Shown: one piece after another, positions 5,268 to 11,542 of the stretch | How positions within the stretch are numbered: position 1 is the stretch's first letter | Layout: every line of letters starts with the position of its first letter | NCBI GenBank assembly: GCA_000438295.1 | Contig: FR901089.1 | Span: 1 to 11,542 of the forward strand | Direction: 5' to 3' | Source: Clostridium sp. CAG:451 | GTDB lineage: Bacteria; Bacillota_I; Bacilli_A; RF39; UBA660 | DNA: 11,542 nt | The notes under the pieces: model-generated | Told to the model about the DNA's origin: nothing | Seen by the model: the letters and a program-made list of their open reading frames with translations, nothing else | Database searches by the model: none | Position numbers and translations under genes: made by a program

Positions 5268-6380
5268 TTATTTAATTTTTCTTAAAGGGTCAGTAAGCTG
5301 ATTTTTTAATAGCAAACTATTTTCTACCAAATCGATTCTATTCATTATTTTCAAATTTTTATTCACACATGAAAATTCACCATTTTCTAAGACAGATACT
5401 AAAAAATTATATTGATGATTTTCACTTATGCCCTGAGGATTCATAACCATATCTTGATTAAATAATTTTAATGATAAATAACTGTTAGCTTTTCCTCTAC
5501 CAGTTGATATTAAGTTGTGATCTATCTGGTTAGCAAAGAATAATAGTTCTATTAATTTACCAGAATCAAATTCCCTATCATTAAATTCTACCCCTCTTGT
5601 TTCCATGTTATCAGAAACTTTTGATATTAAATTATCTTGAATAAAATTAATGATTTTTATTACTTTTTCATCATAATCTAATGTATCTAATTGAAGTTTA
5701 GTTGACAATTCATCTATTTTAAATTTTTTAACTAAATGTCTCATAGTAATTTTTCTAGCAAAAATTATTTCATCATAATTAACCTCTAAAGAAGACAACT
5801 CATCATCACCAAAATTCTTCTTATAAACTTCTGATCCTTTAATAAATACATTTTTACTGCCATCATAATTAGTTGGATCTAATAGGACTTTTTTATTACC
5901 AAGTTGTGCAATAACAACTGTATGATTGTGTCCTTTTTCATATGTTTTTCTTGCTATTGCCTTAATATTTGAGGCAAGTAACAAATTACACAAATACTTT
6001 GCTTGACTATCACATACACCTTTTCCTAACAAAGAAGCATTCAAACCAGTTTGTGATAACAAGCCAGCCTTTTCGCCGATATTTTCATACATCACACTTA
6101 ATCTAATTAATTCCATATAAGCAATCATTATTTCTTTTTTATTCAATTGTTTAAAAGCACTAGTAGTAGTTTGAATATCGTGTAAATAAAATGCTTTTAA
6201 TTCATTAAAATCAGACATTTCATAAAATTTCTTACTAGCTTTAGAATAGTTTATATAATCTAGTAATTCCTTACTATTTAATCTATCGTCATTTGAAATT
6301 CTATATTTAACAGTGTTTATATGTTCCCTACAATCGTTATTTATTAATTCATCTAAATTATCAATGCTTCTTAAAATCAT
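5268..6380 (-). CDS. transglutaminase-like / papain-fold cysteine protein
   Basis: The protein has 370 residues, with AAGGATGTG upstream of the ATG as ribosome-binding site. The central region holds a transglutaminase-like catalytic triad in the right order and spacing. GKGVCDSQAKYLCNLLL carries C123 at the start of a helix, GHNHTVVIAQL carries H153 in a β-strand, and KVLLDPTNYDG carries D168. This C-H-D arrangement is that of transglutaminase-like peptidases and amidases. The ~100 residues before it are helical and the ~190 after it are of unknown fold. In the C-terminal part a possible second β-rich block occurs (SYLSLKLFNQDMVMNPQG). There is no signal peptide or membrane helix, so it should be cytoplasmic. 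Substrate unknown. It is the last gene before a terminator and lies 91 bp after the exported protein gene, separated by hairpins. Confidence 0.65.
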   Translation of the reverse strand: MILRSIDNLDELINNDCREHINTVKYRISNDDRLNSKELLDYINYSKASKKFYEMSDFNELKAFYLHDIQTTTSAFKQLNKKEIMIAYMELIRLSVMYENIGEKAGLLSQTGLNASLLGKGVCDSQAKYLCNLLLASNIKAIARKTYEKGHNHTVVIAQLGNKKVLLDPTNYDGSKNVFIKGSEVYKKNFGDDELSSLEVNYDEIIFARKITMRHLVKKFKIDELSTKLQLDTLDYDEKVIKIINFIQDNLISKVSDNMETRGVEFNDREFDSGKLIELLFFANQIDHNLISTGRGKANSYLSLKLFNQDMVMNPQGISENHQYNFLVSVLENGEFSCVNKNLKIMNRIDLVENSLLLKNQLTDPLRKIK

Positions 6381-6428
6381 ATTTTCACATCCTTATTAAG
6401 TTTTACACTAATATATAACAAAAGTTCT

Positions 6429-6456
6429 CACTAAAAATTAGTGATACTTATATCAC
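6429..6456 (-). promoter_or_regulatory. two overlapping, mutually exclusive hairpins between the exported-protein and transglutaminase genes
   Basis: CACTAA/TTAGTG (6429-6434, 6438-6443) and GTGATA/TATCAC (6441-6446, 6451-6456) are each perfect 6-bp inverted repeats and share GTG at 6441-6443. Only one can form at a time. On the minus strand the hairpin formed second (CACTAA) is followed by AGAACTTTTGTT, a poor T-tract, so it could be a weak terminator or attenuator. Confidence 0.4.
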
Positions 6457-6471
6457 CAATTCTCAGTCATA

Positions 6472-7524
6472 TTATTGAAATTTTCTTATATCATCAATTC
6501 TTGCTGCAAAGTATGGTTTATCTTTAGATGTTTCTTTAAGAAAGATAGCAAAAGTCTTATCTACATAAAAATATCTTTTTGATTTATTATCCTCAATAGA
6601 TGATTTCACTACATCCATGCCTGCCTCACTTTTTATTTTTCCTCCTACATCATCTAGAGTAAACTTAATGGTTTGAAGAGCTGTCCCTATTTCTATTAAA
6701 TTACCTTCACTATCTTTAATAGGTTGTCCTTCTAACTCTTTATATTCTTTCATAACATTAAGACTTAAGTATGGCATCTTAAAATAATCACTATCTATAG
6801 TAAATTCATTATCTTTATATCCTTTATATTTACTTGTTATATTATTATATATTTCTCTAAAGTTATTACCCTTAGGATTCTTATTAATTATAACTTCATC
6901 ATTTGATGTCGTTAAAAGTTTAATAGCAAAATCATCTTCATTATTATAATAAAGTACTTTTATCTGTTTCGCTAACTCTTCATCTTTATCTTTTATTCCA
7001 AAATATTTAATATCATCATACTTATCATTAAACTTCCCATTATCTAACTTATTAAATTTCTTAGGATATTTAAATTCTCTATATAACATACTATAGAAGA
7101 AATAATTATTAGGAGATGAATTAGTAAAATCAAATTTATCTAAAATATCACTTTTCTGATTAAATTTATCTTTTATTCCTTTTATTATCTTATTTTTAAG
7201 TTCAATACTTTTAACTCCATAAGTCTTATAATAATAATCACTTGATATGTCACTTTCCTTAAACTCTTCTTTATTTAAATTATCTAGAAAGGTATTACTC
7301 TTATCAAACTTAACATCTTGTTTTACAATATCATTTTTTAAATCATTAAATATCAACTGAAAAGTAGGACACCAACTACTATCTTTAGTAATAACGTCTT
7401 CCATAGTAGGTACTACATCTACTCCCTTAGTTTCTTTTATATCTTTTTTAAAAGCAAGGTTACTAAGACCAATAACTGCTATCATTACTGCTAATAAACT
7501 ACTAAATATTATTTCTTTTTTCAT
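6472..7524 (-). CDS. exported/membrane-anchored protein with serpin-like C-terminus
   Basis: The protein has 350 residues from the ATG at 7522-7524. GGGGAG lies 7 nt before this codon but only 1 nt before the in-frame ATG at 7528-7530, so the second ATG is chosen. The N-terminus is Lys-rich, followed by a hydrophobic segment (IIFSSLLAVMIAVIGLSNLA). That segment works as a signal peptide or signal anchor. It has no lipobox Cys. The rest is hydrophilic and predicted extracellular. The C-terminus contains KFTLDDVGGKIKSEAG, then ~14 residues, then RYFYVDKTFAIFLKETSKD and KPYFAARIDDI. This order recalls the serpin reactive-loop hinge followed by the F-ADRPFLF-I and iLFMGRV strands, and the overall length (~350) also fits. 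The resemblance is judged by eye and is distant. Co-directional with the dehydrogenase 21 bp upstream. Confidence 0.6.
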   Translation of the reverse strand: MKKEIIFSSLLAVMIAVIGLSNLAFKKDIKETKGVDVVPTMEDVITKDSSWCPTFQLIFNDLKNDIVKQDVKFDKSNTFLDNLNKEEFKESDISSDYYYKTYGVKSIELKNKIIKGIKDKFNQKSDILDKFDFTNSSPNNYFFYSMLYREFKYPKKFNKLDNGKFNDKYDDIKYFGIKDKDEELAKQIKVLYYNNEDDFAIKLLTTSNDEVIINKNPKGNNFREIYNNITSKYKGYKDNEFTIDSDYFKMPYLSLNVMKEYKELEGQPIKDSEGNLIEIGTALQTIKFTLDDVGGKIKSEAGMDVVKSSIEDNKSKRYFYVDKTFAIFLKETSKDKPYFAARIDDIRKFQ

Positions 7525-7531
7525 TGTCATT

Positions 7532-7537
7532 CTCCCC
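7532..7537 (-). promoter_or_regulatory. ribosome-binding site that decides the exported-protein start
   Basis: GGGGAG is 1 nt from the first ATG (too close) and 7 nt from the second (7522-7524), which favours the shorter form. Confidence 0.55.
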
Positions 7538-7545
7538 TATCGTTA

Positions 7546-8484
7546 CTACTTCTCATATTTATAAAATCCTTCTCCACTAGCCTTTCCTAGTTTTCCTTCA
7601 TCTAAATATTTCTTTAGTAATTTATGCATTCCCTTAAAATTATAAGGAGCTAGAAAAGATGGTATCTTAACATACATTTCTACTATATTATAAGCTGTTT
7701 TTAACCCTACTATATCTAGTATTTGAAATGGTCCTTCAGGTGAACCTGTTCCAATAGTCCAAGCTTTATCAATACTTGCTGGATCTGATATTTCATTTAC
7801 CACTAAGTCAAGAGCAGAAAACAAGAAAGGTATTAACATAGAATTTAAAAGATAACCTGACTTCTCTTTTCTAACTGGTAGTGGTATCATATTAATTTCT
7901 TTAGCAAAGTTTAAAACTATATTAAAGTATTCTTCTTTAGTATCTTTCTGTTTCATTATCTCTGCTATATTATTTTTCCAAATAGAGTTAGCAAAATGTA
8001 GAGCTAAAAACTTATCTGGTCTATTTGTATACTTAGCAAGACGACTTGGTAACATAGTAGATGAGTTAGTAACTACTATTGTTTTACTAGGTAATACCTT
8101 ACTAAGTTTTATAAACATATCCTTTTTAGCTTCAAACTCTTCACTCATTGATTCAATAACTAAATCAGCATCATTTACTGCCTTTGCTAAGTCTAGTTCT
8201 AGTTTTATATTGTTAAGGGCATCTTCTGCTTTCTTTAAACATTTAGCTTTATCAAAATCATCATATGATGATATTCCATTACACCAAGTATCATATGATT
8301 TATCTTTAGCCATTAAATTAATAGCCTCTATATAAGTTTCTTTTAGTTTAGCAAGTTTCGGTTTACATCTTTCTATACTTCCTTCACTTCTAAGATATAT
8401 TACTACCTTAAATCCCATATAGCTTGCTTGATAAGCTATCTGACTACCTAAAACTCCGCCACCTAGTATTGTAATATTTTTCAT
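7546..8484 (-). CDS. 3-hydroxyacyl-CoA dehydrogenase
   Basis: The protein has 312 residues. It is a cytoplasmic NAD-dependent oxidoreductase converting 3-hydroxyacyl-CoA (often 3-hydroxybutyryl-CoA) to 3-ketoacyl-CoA, or the reverse in butyrate-type pathways. The Rossmann domain begins at residue 4 with ITILGGGVLGSQIA (G8-x-G-x-x-G13), and the NAD-ribose-binding position follows at IYLRS. The catalytic elements are all present: NSS at 140-142, the HFANS motif with H163, E175 in NIAEIM, and N214 in KSGYLLN. The C-terminal helical domain carries GTGSPEGPFQILDIVG (~245-260). It is somewhat longer than the ~280-residue minimum because of an insertion at ~50-95. The start has AAGGAGATGG as ribosome-binding site, located inside the 3' end of the kinase gene. 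The two genes are only 2 bp apart, so translation is probably coupled. No thiolase or crotonase gene is nearby. Confidence 0.88.
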   Translation of the reverse strand: MKNITILGGGVLGSQIAYQASYMGFKVVIYLRSEGSIERCKPKLAKLKETYIEAINLMAKDKSYDTWCNGISSYDDFDKAKCLKKAEDALNNIKLELDLAKAVNDADLVIESMSEEFEAKKDMFIKLSKVLPSKTIVVTNSSTMLPSRLAKYTNRPDKFLALHFANSIWKNNIAEIMKQKDTKEEYFNIVLNFAKEINMIPLPVRKEKSGYLLNSMLIPFLFSALDLVVNEISDPASIDKAWTIGTGSPEGPFQILDIVGLKTAYNIVEMYVKIPSFLAPYNFKGMHKLLKKYLDEGKLGKASGEGFYKYEK

Positions 8485-8486
8485 AA

Positions 8487-10394
8487 TTAATCCATCTCCT
8501 TATCATTACAAATAACAACTTCATCAACATTATCCCAAGATATCTTATTATCATTACCTAATAGTTTTTTTAGTTTCTCATCAAGTTCATCTTTTTTAAA
8601 TGGTTTAGATAGATAATCACTAAATCCTAAGTTTTTATACTTTTCTTCACACCCAGATAAAGCATCAGCTGTAAGTGCTATTACTGGAGTTATAAAACTA
8701 TCATCTTTCTTTAGTTCCTTTAGTGTTTCATCTCCACTCATTTTTGGCATCATTATATCCATTAAAATAACATCATACTTACTACCTTTACTTATCTTTT
8801 CTAAACATTCTTTTCCAGAATTACAATCATCAACTTGATATTTTAAATCTTTAAGAATCTTAGTAGTTACTTTTATATTTAAATTATTATCATCTACTAT
8901 TAATATCTTTTTATTACTAGTATTTATTTTGGTATTAGTACTATTACTATCTTTATCTTTCTTAAGTTCTTGCCTCTTAGATATTTTTTGAGGAAGATTA
9001 ACTACAAATAATGAACCAGTTCCAAATCTACTTTGAACATTTATTTTACCATTCATTAAGTTAACTAATGATTTAGTAATAGCAAGTCCAAGTCCTGTTC
9101 CTTCAATAGTAGTATTTTTTTCATCTAGACGTTCAAATTTAGTAAATAGTTTCTCTATATTTTCTTTTTTTATTCCTCTACCCGTATCTTGAACACTTAT
9201 TATTAAGTTACAATTATTTCCTCTATTAATACATTTAACAGTTAAACTTACTTTTCCTTTATCTGTATATTTAATAGCATTAGTTAATAAGTTATTTACT
9301 ATAGTCTTAACATGAAGTTTATCACCTATTAAAATATCTGGTATATCTATAGCTAAATCCATTTCAAATTCTATTGGTTTATCTCCTATTCTAGTAGCAG
9401 TTACTCTAGCTAGTTTAGTGATTTCTTCTTTAAAGTTATACTCTTGTTCTACTAATTCCATGTGATCATTTTCTATTTTATTAATATCTAAGATATTACC
9501 TACTATTTCAAGTAGAGTATCTGATGCATTTTTAATATCTGTTGTATCTTCTACTACTTCTTTAGGTACCCTATCTTTATAACTTTCTATATCTTCTGAT
9601 AAACCAACTATGGCATTAAGAGGAGTTCTAATCTCATGAGACATACTTGATAAGAAATCACTTTTAGCTCTATTAGCTTTCTCTGCTCCTGTTTTAGCAA
9701 GTTCTAGTTGAGCAATTAATTTTACATCCGGGTTTTCAATAGTAAAGTACATTAAAAATGTTACAAATACAATCATAGATGTTGATAATAAGTATTCAGG
9801 ATGAGCTCCTTGGATATAGGATATTAATCCTCCTAAGATAATGTATATTATCATAGGATAGTATTTTTTTTCAGTTATTCTTTTTATTTTAGTAACTAAT
9901 ATTAAAACCCATAATAAAGCATAACATCTAGTAAAAGAGAAAACAAACTTTACAGCTGGTCCTGTTGAATATACCATATCCTTTTTACTAATACATTCCA
10001 TTGGAAGTATTAGAGCTATCAAGAAAGAAAAAATGGTTAAAGACATAACTACTACTTTACTATAGAATATATATTTTTCTTTTCTCTCATCTGGTAACTC
10101 ATCATTTATTGATATAGCAAGAACATAATAGGAGACTAATGATGTATATATTAGAATAAATAGTAAATAACTCCTTGCAAATATTTCATTTAATATTGGA
10201 TACATATCTATATGAAACATAAAGAAATAAGTACCAAGGGAGACTATACATCCTATTAAACAAGTTATTACTATATAACTATATATTTTAGTTTCTAAGT
10301 TTTTGGCTCGTGGTTTGGAAAAATAAACAACTGTAAGTAGTATAATATAAATAAGACTTAATAAGGTAAAAGAATTACCTGGATTTTTAACCAT
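8487..10394 (-). CDS. hybrid sensor histidine kinase with receiver domain, seven membrane helices
   Basis: The protein has 635 residues, with AGGAAGG ~8 nt before the ATG. The N-terminal part has about seven hydrophobic segments (roughly 8-25, 38-60, 72-94, 110-131, 147-169, 179-195, 201-218) with no extracellular domain between them, so it probably senses an intramembrane or small-molecule signal. A short coiled linker leads to the HisKA domain with the phospho-acceptor in SHEIRTPLN (H253). The HATPase domain has N-box NNLLTNAIKYTD (N368/N372), G1 DTGRGI (D403) and G2 GTGLGLAI (432-439). A Lys/Ser-rich linker precedes a receiver domain (496-612) with D501/D502, phospho-acceptor D546 in LMDIMMPKMSG, T575 and K597 in LSKPF. 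All key residues are present. No separate response regulator or DNA-binding output gene is in the window, so the final target is unknown. It is the first gene of the run. Confidence 0.92.
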   Translation of the reverse strand: MVKNPGNSFTLLSLIYIILLTVVYFSKPRAKNLETKIYSYIVITCLIGCIVSLGTYFFMFHIDMYPILNEIFARSYLLFILIYTSLVSYYVLAISINDELPDERKEKYIFYSKVVVMSLTIFSFLIALILPMECISKKDMVYSTGPAVKFVFSFTRCYALLWVLILVTKIKRITEKKYYPMIIYIILGGLISYIQGAHPEYLLSTSMIVFVTFLMYFTIENPDVKLIAQLELAKTGAEKANRAKSDFLSSMSHEIRTPLNAIVGLSEDIESYKDRVPKEVVEDTTDIKNASDTLLEIVGNILDINKIENDHMELVEQEYNFKEEITKLARVTATRIGDKPIEFEMDLAIDIPDILIGDKLHVKTIVNNLLTNAIKYTDKGKVSLTVKCINRGNNCNLIISVQDTGRGIKKENIEKLFTKFERLDEKNTTIEGTGLGLAITKSLVNLMNGKINVQSRFGTGSLFVVNLPQKISKRQELKKDKDSNSTNTKINTSNKKILIVDDNNLNIKVTTKILKDLKYQVDDCNSGKECLEKISKGSKYDVILMDIMMPKMSGDETLKELKKDDSFITPVIALTADALSGCEEKYKNLGFSDYLSKPFKKDELDEKLKKLLGNDNKISWDNVDEVVICNDKEMD

Positions 10395-10402
10395 AATAAA
10401 CG

Positions 10403-10428
10403 CCTTCCTATCTAATAATATAATAACA
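10403..10428 (-). promoter_or_regulatory. candidate promoter and ribosome-binding site of the kinase operon
   Basis: On the minus strand TGTTATTAT (10420-10428) resembles an extended -10 (TGnTATAAT with one mismatch). The -35 region is only T-rich. AGGAAGG at 10403-10409 precedes the ATG at 10392-10394. The 5' leader would be short, around 20 nt. Confidence 0.45.
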
Positions 10429-10439
10429 TATTTTTAGAT

Positions 10440-10469
10440 AAAAAAAGAACATTATTTTTCAAATATTCT
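10440..10469 (-). terminator. rho-independent terminator after the variable lectin-like gene
   Basis: On the minus strand AGAATATT (10462-10469), an 8-nt loop and AATGTTCT (10446-10453) pair over 8 bp with one T·G wobble, followed directly by seven T residues. It lies 13 bp after the stop codon at 10482 and separates this gene from the kinase promoter. Confidence 0.65.
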
Positions 10470-10481
10470 ATTTTTTACTAA

Positions 10482-11542
10482 TTATCCTATTGAATATGGA
10501 TTTAGTGATGTTCCATCACCCTTAGTTATTGCTGTATCAGCCCTTAAATTTATAACTGGGCGGACACCGAGGGGAGACGCCACGCCACGCCACGGATCTA
10601 AACTGCCTGAAGGCATCACAGACCAAACGTCAGCATCCGAGTAGCTAGAACTAAAGTTAAACGGAGAGAGCGTCCAAAAGTACTTACCATTATATAGATA
10701 ATAATTGCTGTTTGGAGAATACGCTCCATTATAGTAACTTCTTCCTCCAGCTAGAGTTACCTCATCAGCTAAAATTAATCCTACTGGATAGTCTAGTTTA
10801 GCACTTTCATTTGACATTTTAAATTTATCATTATTCTGACTACATTTTAAACTTGGTTTTTTATTATCGTATAAACGTTTATATGGTCCATAAAAAGTTG
10901 TTGGTGTTGTTAAATATCCTGAACCGCTCGATATACTTCTATCACTACAAAATGTTTCATCTGCTACTTTTGAGGTATAACTTGTCATATTTGTTTTATA
11001 CCAATTATCTAGTTTTGTTTTAATTGGTGAATCTGTCTTATTAGTTTGAGCTGTTAATAAACTATTTGAACTATAACTTATTGGTTGTACTTTCATTTCA
11101 GTAGCACTATCATACCCAACGATTTTATATACTACATTACAACTAGTATTTAAACAGCTATATAACTGATTATTTACTATCTCTTCATGATTATCATTCC
11201 ATGTTAACTCTTTTATATTTCCTGTTAAAGTAAATTTCTTTGTTGATTGATCAAAGGTATATCCTGTTCCAAAATTATATTTTGTTGTATTAGTAAACCA
11301 GTCATAACCTGTTATTTCATTACTTTCATGTAATGAAAAGTCTTCATTATATTTATATCCTACATAAGTTGGATCCCAATACTTATCATTAAATACTGAA
11401 GTTCCTATTGTAACAGCATCTCCTGTATCTGAGGTACTTTTACCAGAATAAATCATTCTAATAGAACCATCTCCATTACGCCTAATTATTCTCCAGATAA
11501 ATCATGCAAAAGATACATAGTTATTTTTAACTGCTCCACGAT
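10482..11542 (-). pseudogene. C-type-lectin-like, DGR-target-type variable protein; 5' part cut by an in-frame TGA and by the window edge
   Basis: From the ATG at 11454-11456 the open frame encodes 324 residues, but the same frame upstream reads IWRIIRRNGDGSIR directly before it. It is preceded by TGA (near 11496) and by RGAVKNNYVSFA. Those strings are the usual interior of this family, so the ATG is internal and the true start lies beyond the window. The C-terminal domain has the family's marks: KTKLDNWYKTNM (~147-157), FCSDRSISSGSG (~169-180), YPVGLILADEVTLAGG (~223-238), YFWTLSP (259-265), a hypervariable block (~266-296) and GVRPVINLRADT (297-308), ending GDGTSLNPYSI. Related proteins occur in multiple copies in gut Bacillota and resemble ligand-binding domains diversified by DGRs. 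No signal peptide is visible because the 5' end is missing. The TGA is either a nonsense mutation (GGA to TGA) or a sequencing error. Confidence 0.7.
10557..10676 (-). other. candidate DGR variable repeat (VR)
   Basis: This is the block from W261 to P300 of the lectin-like protein. A hand count gives about 68 G/C in 120 bases (57%) and only 14 A on the coding strand, in a region otherwise near 30% GC. A 38-nt run on the coding strand (10558-10595) has no A at all. Retrohoming in DGRs replaces template adenines with random bases, which lowers A and raises GC. The block ends in GGTGTCCGCCCAGTTATAAA, a plausible invariant initiation-of-mutagenic-homology end encoding GVRPVIN. The template repeat and reverse transcriptase are not in this window. 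Confidence 0.55.

Noticed and set aside
1..11542. Alternative genetic code with UGA as Trp
   Set aside because: UGA appears at one lost Trp codon in a dead transposase, but the TGA in the lectin-like gene falls where Gly is usual. The RhuM-Fic gene ends naturally at TGA, and intact genes use TGG for Trp.
1..11542. DGR reverse transcriptase or template repeat inside the window
   Set aside because: No reverse-transcriptase motif (for example YxDD in a ~300-400 residue ORF) appears, and no second copy of the GGTGTCCGCCCAGTTATAAA end was seen. They must be elsewhere if they exist.

Overview
This is an AT-rich window (roughly 30% GC or less outside one short patch). Essentially all coding capacity is on the minus strand, with Shine-Dalgarno sites of the AGGAGG/GGAAAG type. 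The base composition, the gene families and the tail of the protein at the right end point to a low-GC Bacillota, probably an uncultured gut Bacilli or Clostridia lineage. That placement is inference.

Left end (1-1070): a decayed IS200/IS605-family element read on the minus strand, with tnpA before tnpB. It carries three separate tandem duplications of about 55, 195 and 234 bp, a first-His-to-Tyr change in the HUH motif, a Trp-to-TGA change and a 1-bp frameshift. A short palindrome near 1039-1056 may belong to its left end. Further right (1085-2740) are a possible gene remnant, a standalone DnaG-type CHC2 zinc-finger protein without TOPRIM, and a GNAT acetyltransferase.

Middle (2741-5267): a RhuM-Fic/Doc fusion protein, an 82-codon ORF of unknown role just downstream, and a transcription terminator. 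Behind these lies a degraded redox cassette: fragments of a flavodoxin, a carboxymuconolactone decarboxylase-like protein and a cupin, all recognisable but frameshifted or internally deleted. A 27-bp perfect palindrome lies inside the rhuM-fic gene.

Right (5268-10394): an apparently intact minus-strand run. A seven-helix hybrid sensor histidine kinase with a receiver domain is followed 2 bp later by a 3-hydroxyacyl-CoA dehydrogenase, then by an exported protein whose C-terminus recalls serpins, and after a hairpin-rich 91-bp gap by a transglutaminase-like protein with a Cys-His-Asp triad and its own terminator.

Far right (10440-11542): a terminator closes a gene for a C-type-lectin-like protein of the kind diversified by diversity-generating retroelements (DGRs). 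Its last ~40-codon block (10557-10676) is about 57% GC and strongly depleted of A on the coding strand, in an otherwise AT-rich gene. This is the footprint expected of adenine-directed mutagenic retrohoming. No reverse transcriptase or template repeat lies in the window. An in-frame TGA separates this ORF from an upstream segment that clearly belongs to the same protein.
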